Shown in pieces: positions 46,761-57,919 of a DNA stretch of 64,000 nucleotides (positions are counted from its first letter, which is position 1; every line of letters begins with the position of its first letter). Under the pieces are notes generated by a model. The model searched no databases. It was given only the letters and a program-made list of their open reading frames with translations, and was not told where the DNA came from. The stretch comes from Holacanthus passer (Eukaryota; Chordata; Actinopteri; Pomacanthidae), in NCBI GenBank assembly GCA_025331565.1, contig JAFREQ010000042.1, positions 2,890,001-2,954,000 of the forward strand. Direction: 5' to 3'. Position numbers and translations under genes: made by a program.

Positions 46761-49183
46761 AGTCGCATTACCTCTCCCCTGCAACCTGCTTTCTAATCAA
46801 TAACTCATCTCTCGATGTCGATTCCCCTCTACCCCCACAGGAAAACAAACGTCCTTCCACAGGACAAACAAAGAGAGGGGAGGATGAGAGGGGGAGGAGG
46901 AGAGGGGGGAGGTAAAGAGGGAGGCAGATAATTGAGAAAATACTGTAAGGCCAATGAAATACCTAAATAGCCTGTTGCAGCGAAGAGGAGGGGAAAAGGT
47001 GGAGAGGAGGTGGGAGGCGAAGGCGAGGAGGTGTAAAGAGACAGCGAGGTGGCGAGGTGGAGGAGAAGGATTGAAAGGGTAGCTATGGGATGGATGATTA
47101 GCCCCTGTCTCCAAGGTTACTCTTTACAACTGTATCACTGCAGAGCGGTGAGAGGAAGAGCGGGTGGAGGCTGTGGAAGGGTGACACGGACCGTTCATCA
47201 CGCGAGACCGAATTAAAGAAGACAGAGGCACCTCTTTCTGCCGCTGACCTTCACGTCCAGGACTAATGCCGGCCTTGACCTCCAGACGAAGCTCACCTCC
47301 CAGATTAACCACGCCGCCTACGCCGCCGCCGCCAACGCAGCACGAGCACCGGAGCAGAAAACCAGAGACAAATGGCAGCGAGGAGGAGAGTGACATGCGA
47401 CAGGGCCCACGAGGGGAGAAGCAGGCGGAGAAATCACTTAGATTCCAGCCAACTGAAAGAATTGGCCTTTTCACGAGAAGGGGAGGCAGAAAACGGAAAC
47501 TTGTTTGCTGCTCATCGTTAGGACTCCCCTCCCCCTCATCCTCCTCAAATCCCCTGTCCTTCCACCAGCTTTTATTTCCCCTCACAGTTCCCACCGCCCG
47601 CCCCCTCCACCTTCAATCACAACTATTTTAACCTAACGAGAGCTGAGAGAGAGACAGAGCCCTGCGATTGAGCCGCATGCTTCAGCCTCACTGCGGTCTG
47701 TTCCAATCTTAAGTACGTACTCGCTGCTCTACCCTTGAGTCATGTACATACTAGTGTCGGTGAGGTGAAAATGAGAATTGTTAGGCGGTTTTGCATAATC
47801 TATTCAGCGCGACCGTTGTCTGCACCCTGGACGGCACGCACGCGAATGGAGGTGGTGTCGCATCAGCATTTTGAAGTTCCAACACATGACTCCTGCAGAA
47901 GCGTTTTCCTTTTCCTTCCACCATGCACCGAAGCTCACGCACCCATGCAGAGAACATGTCACACTTTTTTTTTTTTTTTTAAAAACATGCTAATACACAT
48001 TGCATGAAGCTCGTGCATTTCAGACCTGTATGCTTTAACATGGATTCATCATGCAAAACAGGACAGCGCTTGTTTGCATTTCCAGTTTTTTTTTTTTTTT
48101 TTTTTTTTTGCTGCTGCTTCTCATGCACACGCCCACACAAAGGCTGGAGGAGTAATACATAACGTGTAACTGGATTACAATAATCTGATTACAGAATTTA
48201 CTGAATTTTTGCAGGAAAAAAAAAAAGAAAAGCAAAATTGCTAGATTACCAGCTTTGGGAAAAAAAAGAATAAACGCTTCCTGGTTTACATGTAAAAGCT
48301 GTTCGACAGGAAGCGGAGAGTTTATGTGGAGTCAAACAATTCAATGCACCATTTAAACGCTGTAGGTCAGAGAGTCCAGTACAGTTTATACAACTTGTAC
48401 ACTGTGCAGATTTTAATGGAAAAGAAACAAAAATGTCATGTAAGATCTGAGCTGTTTTCAAGTCTTTTGAGGCAAATTTCAGTCCCAGGCCAAAGGTCAA
48501 ATCCTCAAGGGAAAGTCAGAGTCACTGCTCTTCACATTCAAAGTCATTTACAAGTTTCTCAGGTCTGAATGCAACCAATTCAAACATTTCATCATTTTCC
48601 TTTTCAAAGCCGTATTAACTGTGATTGTAACCATGCTAACGGACTCTGGGGATGATCTGATCAGTGTGTTGGTCGCTCCACCTCTCTGGTCCACACTGAA
48701 CAATTTAATATTCAAAACTCGGTTCATTCATTGAAGCCTTGTTTTTGCTTCAGTTTTCACTCAGCCGGGTCTTAAATAAGTCTCACAGCTTTCAAGGCCG
48801 AATCAAATCTACAGCTCCGGCTGAGAGTCATTGATTATGTTTCAGTCCAGATTGCGTTATTGAACAGTTTAAACCTGGACATTTTTAATACTGTACATTG
48901 TCCCAATAAGACAAACACACACACACACACACTACATCTGTTTTCTATCATTATTTGTGCTCAGCTGTCGGCAGGTTTGCAGCAAAGTTTAGTGATGGGT
49001 TTGTCACTGACTAACATCTAACACTTTCAGAGCTCGGTGCCTTTGTTGTCGATCGACAGGCCGTTAACCGCCGCAGCCGTCATATTCAAATATTAGAGAA
49101 AAACAGTTTATTCTTCAAACGTTACAGGAGAATCACTGTAAAGACAGAGTCAATCAATGTTAACTCACCCCAACAACCCCATC

Positions 49184-49226
<43 letters not shown>

Positions 49227-52200
49227 GCCAATAATTGTAACCCTGAGTCAGGAGCATTCAGAAGCTGACCTCTTGGCAAACCCCCAGCCAGCACGAGCTA
49301 AGTGTTCACCGCAGGCTAAACAACATCCCACGAACAACACGCACGCACGCATGTACACACACGGACAATGCACCCACATGAACACAGAGACACGCACACA
49401 CACGGGCAGACGTGGGGCGCAGGCGTAGGTCAGCCGCTCGGGTCACGATACACACCCTGCAGCCAGCCGGTCCACAGCCTCAGTGTCAAATCAGCTTTAA
49501 CACACTGACACAATGCTTCGCAAACACACACACTCTGCAACACTGCTGCGGCACACCGAGAAACAAAACTGATGCCGACTGAAGGAAGAAGAGGCTCTCA
49601 GCAACGTGGAAGAACATGCACGAGAACCCACAGAAATTCACACACACACACAGGCAAAATAACCTGCAGACAAACAAGTTGCTGTTGCGCTCCAGCGACG
49701 TGGCACACACGGACTTCCACTTATTTTCCGTCTTGATGATTTAAGTTAATAGACCTACAGTCGAAAAATAAGAACTCCAATCTCGCTTTGAATTTTTGTG
49801 AAAAAACGTTATTTTTATTTCATAAATTTCTCAGTATGGCACATGAACAGAGATTGAATGTTCTGAAAAAGATTTGGCACAGAACCTTGAAGCAGAACAA
49901 ATCCACCCTCCTCCACGCACACACACACTCTCTCTGCCACACACACACACACACACACAAACAGACACACACCCCTGTGACATGTTCCTCCAGTGTTAAT
50001 ACGTACATCGGTGGTTATAACAGGTTAAAACACAGTCTTAAGAAACAATCACAAGAACAACCATAGTCAATATTGCAGAAGAGAAGCCGAAGCGAAACAA
50101 AGAAGCAGATGGAGGCCATGTTTAATTGAACAGAGGGAAGGAAATATCAGAAGCCTTGGTTTGTTGTTGGGTTTGTTTTCCATTTTTCCTGAGAGGGGAT
50201 CGAAGGGTGCGGGGGGGGCTAACGGGAGCGTGGGAGCGAGTGTGCGCTTGTGCGTGTTTGTGTGGATCCAGGGGTTAATACAGAATCACAAGTTGACATC
50301 TAGCTGCAGGGGGGTGAAAAATGGCAGCAGGAGGAGGTGGGAGGGGTGAAACAGGAAGCGTGAGGTAGATAGAGAAGAGCGGAGGAGGGGAACAGGAGGG
50401 TTAAGGGGATGAGAAGCACGAGCGGGGGGGTGAGAAAGGGGGATAATGCGAGACGCACTCCCGTGAGCAAGCGAGCATACGAGTATGTGTGTGTGAGTCA
50501 GGGAGAGAGGGAAAGGCCGTGACTGAGGCTTTAGCTACATTTCTGAAGGAGAGGGTGAGAAAAGGCAGAGGAGCAGGAGAAGTCAGCCGTGCTCCTCCTC
50601 TGCCTTCCCTGGGTCGGGGACAGAGAGGAGTCATTTCCCCTCCGGCGCTGGGTGACATATAAGCACCGCGGCGGCCCTTCCTCCTTCATGTCTTTATCTC
50701 TGCCGCACACAGATACACAAACAAGGATACCGTGCGCACTCGAGCGCACACAAGTACGCACGCAACCCACTCGGACGTATGCATAAATATGCATACTTAT
50801 GCCTCTCGTGCAGATATGACACCGACACAAAGTGAGCGCGCAGAGCTGGGGCCAGTGTGTGTGTATGATATACTACATTCGTGCGCACACACACTCGAAC
50901 ATGTAGATTAAAACCTACATAGATGTGGAGTGACAGGATGCCTCTCAGTGTCATCTTTCATTCCTGCTGTCATCCTCGTTTCTTTTCAATCCAGCTCTCC
51001 TTTCTCTTTCTCTATTTCTGTCTGCCCTGTCCTCCCCTGTCACTCCGTCTCCTCTGGGCTCAGAGGGTGGGGAGGCCCGAGGCGACACAGGCTCCACTGC
51101 TGCTGAGCCCCGTAAACGTGGCGCAGCCGTGACGGCCGCACAGGAACACGCCGCCGCCGCCGTGCCCCGTGAGCGCCAGGAGTGAAAATATAGCTCGTGA
51201 GGTCGGTTTCATATAGACTGGGAGCAGAAATGAGAGAAGACATGAAATGAGGGTATTAAGGGCCAAACCGGATAAATAAATCAGCACCAATGAGAGAAGC
51301 AGCATGCCTCACTGGCTGACATGAGTGGGTGGAGACAAAAAAGGGTAAAGAAAAATCAATACGTCCAGTAAAAGTTTATTTCATATTGATGACTGTTTAC
51401 AACTGTTTCCTGCTTTTTAAAAAAAAAAAAAAACTTATTTCACCAGGAGGATGTAGCAGCTCAGCTGGGGAGGCTTATCTGGGTCAGGGCTCATTTCTGC
51501 TCCGGCTTCAACCTCTCTGAGCCCAAACAACTCGTGACCCCCGCTGCTGACGCCGGGTTTGACCTCACGTCCTCCGGGGCCTCCGCCACCTCGGCTGACA
51601 GATACGGGTGAGACGGCTCCATTATCAAACCAGCAGCTTATATCCATATGGCTGTCGCTATCTGCTCGCCGCCCTCCATACGCTGCTCCAACCAGACCTG
51701 AATTTACACTTCAAAGTGTGGAAATGTGCTCTCTGGCCCCCGCCCAGCTTCAAACAAACATCAGACACAGCAGAGTGTGATTATGATGCCGAGCCAAGGT
51801 GCCCATAAACAGTAAATCTAGGAGCCGGGCCGCTGTGGATGGGGGGGAATGTGCGTTTGGAAACTTAACTGTGAGCCCGTCCCCCGAGAGGAGCACAGCT
51901 GCTGGGTCAGCACATCCTTTAATAGTTACGGATGGTTCAGGACAACACCAGTCCCCGAGTCCGCTCACATCACAGAGCTGGAGGGGAGTTTTCCACAGCG
52001 CTCCGGGGCACAAAGTTGCTCCAGAAGAATGTTTCCCAAATCCCAACACGAGCCGCAACATCCCAGATTGTTCTCAAAACACGAATCTGTAATTGAAAGC
52101 GCAATATGGCGGCAGTCGGATGAAAACCTCGCACAGCCCCAAATGTCAGCTTTTCAGGATCTAAGAAAAACAGCCTTCTTTTGAACTTGCCACTTTTTTT

Positions 52201-52400
52201 TTTTAAAGTTTACCCCACGGAGTTGTGAAAAGGTTCCAGCAGCACCGAGGGCTGCGGATAGAAAAACGTCCACTGATGTTTGAAAGTGGAGGTACGAGGT
52301 TTTCACTCGACGACACTGATACCCTCCTTTATAAAGCATTCATGAGAAGCTCTGTGTTAAGCAGCGCTCCAGCTTTACTATTCCCATTAATCAGTGCTTT
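45000..52400. other. Intergenic region, no gene recognised
   Basis: Microsatellites and homopolymers (46730-46757 TC, 47965-47980 T, 48086-48110 T, 49190-49221 AC, 49938-49959 AC, 51420-51433 A) with purine-rich tracts at 46860-47070 and 50330-50440. At 48150-48195, TAACTGGATTACAATAATC-type sequence resembles part of a fish dispersed repeat. No exon supported. Confidence 0.5.
49190..49221. repeat. (AC)n microsatellite
   Basis: About 16 uninterrupted AC units. Confidence 0.95.
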
Positions 52401-52443
52401 ACAATTACATGGGCTGTGAGCGTGTCCCATTTTACTATTTCAG

Positions 52444-52663
52444 TGACTATGTGGATTTTTCTCAGTTTTCCTCTGAGCCCGCTGACCCACAGCTGAGTGA
52501 CACAGAGCAGATCGTCATCTGGGACGAGACGCCGCTCATCGCTCTCACGTCACAGCCCACACGCGCCGACAATCCCCCTCCGACTCCACGCGGCTCGTCG
52601 CAAGACGGCCCGGACGGACATCTTGTGACCGACGACACGGTTACCAAGGCAACAAGGAAATAA
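52444..52663 (+). other. Orphan exon-like open frame (possible terminal coding exon)
   Basis: After a good acceptor (CCCATTTTACTATTTCAG) a phase-2 frame runs 72 codons to TAA (52661-52663): DYVDFSQFSSEPADPQLS, DTEQIVIWDETPLIALTS, then a Pro/Asp-rich tail ending VTKATRK. Codon choice (GAG, CAG, ATC, CTC, GAC) looks coding-like. I recognise no family and find no partner exons, and an X-box palindrome sits inside it, so a conserved non-coding element is an alternative. Confidence 0.25.
52640..52653. promoter_or_regulatory. RFX X-box-type palindrome 3
   Basis: GTTACCAAGGCAAC is a perfect GTNRCC-N2-RGYAAC motif, in the 3' part of the orphan open frame. Confidence 0.4.
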
Positions 52664-52845
52664 GCCACGTGCTAATGTTCCCGGGCCGTTCCCAAATTAA
52701 GGACACCTTCACAGGATATAAAGCAGGCGCACGTCAACTGAAGCACAATGGCAGCGGCTGAGAGGTTTGTGTTCACCTCCAATGCACTCAGCTGCAAATT
52801 GTTTAAGACAGCCCCACCTCGATCGATAAATCACTCAGTGTCACA

Positions 52846-52872
52846 GTGTGTGTGTGTGTGTGTGTGTGTGTG
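52846..52872. repeat. (TG)n microsatellite
   Basis: About 13 TG units. Confidence 0.95.
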
Positions 52873-54022
52873 CATTGTTACATGTGCACATGCTCGTGTG
52901 TGATAAGGTTTGATAAGTGGCTTCAGGGCAGGGTTTGCACAGCGATGACACAGAAAAATTTCAGTGTGCATCACATCTCAAGCTCCAGCAGAAGCGACAT
53001 TGCAGTGACGAAAAAAAAAAAAAAAAAAAAAAGCAGCTCCTCATTCTCTCATAATGTGACTGAACAGAATGACCCGGGCGTCTAAAAAAACTGGTGCCAT
53101 CAAATCGGCCTTGGACCAGCGTGATGGTGATGAAACCAGCCCCTGACTGCCAAACATCCCACAGCAGAGGCACAGTGAAGCATAGCGAGACAGGGCTGCT
53201 GCTGCTGGGTGGAGGGGGGGGCTCGGTGACACAGTGGCACACAAAACACTGCTGCACTTAACAGAATCACAGCAGCCATCATGTGAGGAGACAAGCTGCA
53301 ACGTTTGGCTCTGCTCACACCAACCGTCTTGATGGCCGCGTGAAAAATAATAGCAATAACGATGCATATAAATTACAGCGGTTAGATACGTTTGGCCTCT
53401 GCAAAGGGGAGAAAATTAGCAGTGGCGCCTGAGCACATGCATCATTGACACCATGTGTATCAATAATGCATCGAGCTCTGCTGTCGCTTCGATGCCATTT
53501 TTAAGGGGGGGGGGCGACAGAAAAGAAATTAAGCAGCGTGGCGCTCACACAGGGCTTGTAGTGCTGAGGTTAACATGTGTGCAACACCGCCCTCAGGGAG
53601 CGGCGCAAGTGTGGCCGTGGTTTCCAACGCTGCCGGCCACAGTGAGCGGGAGGCTGCACCTGGATCGGCCCTTAAATCTGTGGTAACACAAACCTCACCC
53701 GCCAATGGAGAACAGCCCCGAATCACTTCACTTCGTGCATTACGATTATGACCAAACTTGCATCGCTGTCAAGGTGATTAACCATAAATACAGCGGCTGA
53801 AAATGCACATTAAAATCACTTAAGCTTCACCAACAGGTGTTTCTGTCCAATATAGATGAGCCAGGGCAACGCAATAAAAACAAATGGCACAATCCAAAAT
53901 ATTAACCTTGACGTGAGGTGAACCAAAGCCGCCACTAGAGTTGACCCTTGACCCCCAACTTGTTGTGGATTGACAAAGAGCTAAAAGGCTGAAAGGAGAG
54001 GCCGGCCTGAGTGAGCAGACCT

Positions 54023-54027
<5 letters not shown>

Positions 54028-54065
<38 letters not shown>
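54028..54065. repeat. (GA)n microsatellite
   Basis: About 19 uninterrupted GA units. Confidence 0.95.
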
Positions 54066-54070
<5 letters not shown>

Positions 54071-55468
54071 AGCTGCTTAAGCGAGAAAAAAAAATCCTGT
54101 TTTTACTTTAAGTGTCAGTGAGAGGATCATAAAAGTAGCCTGAAGCAGAGAGACAGACAGAGCTGGTTTGAACTGGGGATTTAAAATGGAGGTCTGACCG
54201 CCCCTCCTCTCTCTTCCCCTCCTTACACAACCTAGCGAGCGTAAGCCCACCTGAACACGCACGCACACACACACACACTGAGCAGTATTGCATCAACAAT
54301 GGTGTAACATCTTTTGCCATAAACAGCGCACCGCTTCAAATGTCCTGATTTCTTTGCCTTATACAACAGGAAAACAGGCATTTTATAATCCAGAGTAGCA
54401 CACACACACAAGCACACGCACACACACACACACACACATATTCTGGTGTTTTTCACCTATTCCCTGAATGGGTGAACGAGCGGGTCCCTTCCTGCACAGT
54501 AAACACAGCATTTCCATTAGAGTGTTGGGAGTGTGTTCAGCGCTCTGTGACTCAGACACTGCAGCACTGTGACTTTGTGTCTCCGGCTCAGACGCCGCTC
54601 TCTCTCTCTAACACGGAGCCTCAATAACATGGCCTCTGGTTTGTGCCACTTCACAGGAGCTATAGGGGCGACACAGTGCTTTTCCAAAGTGATGAGCTAC
54701 TACAGGCGATAGGCAGGGCACGCGCTATCTGAGGAATTAGGGGTAAATAGCTTTTGTAACAGTCCTTGCTTTCAGCCACTGATGTACACAAAACTGACAC
54801 ACACACACACACACACTCGTACCCACAAGCGTGCCCACATGATAATTTCTCCGTTATTTGCACACACAGAGGCAGATGAATATGTAAATAACTTGTGAGG
54901 GGAATATGGATCCCTTGTGCTGGGAAAGGAATATGTTAATGACTGATGCAGGGTGTGAGTGTTAATCACAAGTGTAGGGTGCATAAATGCGTTTAAGCAA
55001 TGGCGTGGGGCCTATGCAAATTGAATGCATAGGGGGATAACGGCGTGGAAATCGCACGACAGGAAGTCAGCGGTGTAAGAAATGCAGTTGCTGGTGCAAA
55101 CAAATCAAGCACATTAACGAGGGAAAACATCTAAAAGATGGATGCACACATGGATGGGATCCTATACTGTCTGCCGCCGTCTGTTTAGCATTCGAAACCC
55201 AAATCAAGACGCTGTGATAAGGGCTGTCGCAGCAGCAACAGTTGCCAGGGAAACCTGATGGCAGGATGCTGAGGGTTTAGAGGGGGAGGCCGGAGGAGGA
55301 GGGGGGGGGGAGCGTGCGAGGACATGGGTACAATGCTCAGGTTGATTTGCTACCATTGAAGAAACACCGGCCGGCTCGTCGAGATATGGCACCTAAAGGG
55401 AACGTGAGTGACAAGGGGCGACGGGGCGCCGTACGAGACGCCGGCGGTGGCGCGTTTTGTCTGAGCGT

Positions 55469-55482
55469 GTAGTCATGGCAAC
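55469..55482. promoter_or_regulatory. RFX X-box-type palindrome 4
   Basis: GTAGTCATGGCAAC fits GTNRYC-N2-RGYAAC. A one-mismatch version (GTTGCCAGGGAAAC) lies at 55241-55254. Confidence 0.35.
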
Positions 55483-57018
55483 GAGGTGTTGACACGGCGC
55501 AATCGCACTCTGAGCAACCATGATGGCGATGACATTCAGGAAAGCACAGAGCGAGCGTGAGTGAGGCCTGTAAACCAGAGCAGGGCCTTTCCTGTCCCCC
55601 TGTGCAGAACAGAGCCGACCGACTCACATTCGCCGCGTCTCATCTCAAGCAGAGCCGAAGGGATACGAAACAGTGATACCACAATTAAAGTTGGTCGGAA
55701 CGGAAAAGGGAAAAAAAAAAAAAAGAAAAATAGCCACCAAATTTCACAGACTTCCACTGCCATTTTATGTGCCAGGTTTTTTTAATTTTCAAAGTGACCT
55801 CTGCTAACAGAACATCTCTCATAATTATAACCAGTGTAATTAGCTAATTATAATAACAATAACAATATTACAATAAAGATAACACTTGATTTAAAAAAAC
55901 AGAAAATAATCAAACTAGATAAAAACCCAAAATGAAAAACACTTATCATAATAATTTTGTTTTTTAAAAGAGATCTATAAGGTTCTATATTTTTTCATTT
56001 AATTGTCCTTTATCTTTAGAAAAACTCCACCCACCGCTGTGATACTGCGCTGTATGTCACCTCCTCCTAAACGAGCTTCGCTTACCTTTAAAAACGCTCG
56101 GCAACGCCTGTCGTCCATTTAGCTCCCTGCTGCCATGAAATCCACTCACACACGATAACACTGAGATACAGTTGTGAAATAATCCCCTGCAAAGGAGCAG
56201 TCTTCATCAAAGGTTCATGTCCTGTCTTTAATGCGTGATAACATGAGGCGTCCCGACTGCTGGAGACATCAGAGCGGACGAGTCAGTGAGGGCTGGACTG
56301 AAGGAAGCCATTTTGAGGGCCAGGTTATTTCCTGCTGATGCACGTGGAGTTGGCCGAGTCCGTCCCGCAGCCGTTCATTAGTCCAACAGGATCAGACAAA
56401 ACAACTTCAGTGTCATTTACAAATGAAAAAAAAATGGACTTCTCAGCTATTTGTAGGCACAAGTAGGAATAATAATAGTCATGTGAGTGATAATAATGAT
56501 AACATAATAACAATAATGTGCCATCTTCATGTTGAAACCGAATGTTGAGGAAATCTTTTTGAGTCGTATGTACAGTAAAATATTTTACTATATCGTTCAA
56601 TCATTAAATGAGCATTATGACAAATAAAGCTAAATCTTGTTATCATTATCACCATCATGATCATTATTATTAATACTGTAGCGATACTGTACCAACCGAT
56701 GAAGAGCCGGAGTCAGTATTTTAAAGACCTCCCTCCTCCGATGACCCTGTTGATGTGATGCGACGGGAGAGGGGGGGAAACACTTGTGTGTGTGCGGCTA
56801 CAAAAAAGTCAAGACCAAAATAAATTCACTCAAACACTTTGCCAGCTCCCGATGCCACTTCTCCAACGCGCGTCCTTACGCAGTCGGAGCGGCCATCTTG
56901 TTCCAAGTTCGGAAAAGTCGTAAGGGAGGGCCACTACAACAGCTGTGTGGTTTTTTTTTTTATATATTCTTCAGACGTTGTAGTTTTCAGTCAGAAGCTC
57001 GATAAAGATTCTTTATAA

Positions 57019-57024
57019 TTTATT
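57019..57024 (-). terminator. lrrc4b: Candidate lrrc4b polyadenylation signal
   Basis: TTTATT on + is AATAAA for the minus strand, about 900 nt past the lrrc4b stop, and is the first such hexamer I find downstream. It implies a 3' UTR of roughly 57000-57919. True 3' ends of synaptic genes are often longer, so this is tentative. Confidence 0.35.
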
Positions 57025-57919
57025 TCTTTGAATGAAAATATATTTACGGTATATATAATATGTACTTTCGTCCTTTTTTTATATCTCTCATTGTCCTTGA
57101 TGCCGTGGGATTTGTCTTCTCCCACGATAAACCGCTCTGTTTCTCTCCTCCGTCAGAGAAGACAGTAGCCAGGAAGGTGTAAAAGGGAGAAAGTGAGAAA
57201 GTGAGAGTGAAACCACTCTGAAAAACCGTTGTTGTTCTGTCTCTGTGGTTCTGGTCTGATCCTGGACAGAATCGCTGCGCTGCTCTAATTTTGCTTTCTC
57301 TGATTTGTTTTAGTGCTTCCTGGAAACCTGGGACCGTGACGCGCACCCAAACCATTGTTTGTTATCCAGCGCCTCTGCCAAACACTAATCTGACAACATG
57401 TTCAATGGCCAATATTATGTCTCCCTCCAAATATATACACTCAATGTGTCTGGAAATATACGAAGCGATCTGTATAAAACCTAGAGAGGCTCGTTGCACA
57501 TGTGTATTATTCAGAGCTTTCCACTGCGATCGTGGAGGCAAATGAAAAGAGTTGGCTCGATCTCGGACTTTGGCAAAGACGACAGCAGGTTGCACGGATA
57601 ACTGAATGATTCTGATGTTTGTGGTCGTAAATGTTTGTGTCTGATTACGTTTGAAAGTATGTGCAGACGCTACTGGTGGGACTAGTGCTGATCAGATACT
57701 GTCCTCTGCCTCCTTCAGTTTTCCTATCTGCTTCTCTCTGTCAACAGATTGACAACACAAAGCAGCGACTATGTGAAATATAATCTTTTCTGGAATCTGT
57801 CCACCAGGACAGTAGGCTACAATCAGTCTCATATACTCGGTCTCACAGGCTCTTTCTGTCTCACTGTCTCTATCCGGCATCTCGTCTTTCTTACCTCTTA
57901 CTTCCACTCTCACTTTTAC

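Larger units (their letters stand above)
52873..57000. other. Intergenic region up to the lrrc4b 3' end
   Basis: Poly-A (53010-53032), (GA)n (54028-54065), (AC)n (54260-54278, 54400-54438, 54798-54816) and an AT-rich zone (55790-55990). No exon recognised. Confidence 0.5.

Noticed and set aside
47124..47594. 156-codon minus-strand and 121-codon + strand frames over the same DNA
   Set aside because: Both low-complexity (Pro/Ser and Gly rich) without domains or splice support.
34319..57018. Search by eye for EMC10, JOSD2 or ASPDH exons
   Set aside because: No translated stretch resembled their conserved parts as I remember them.
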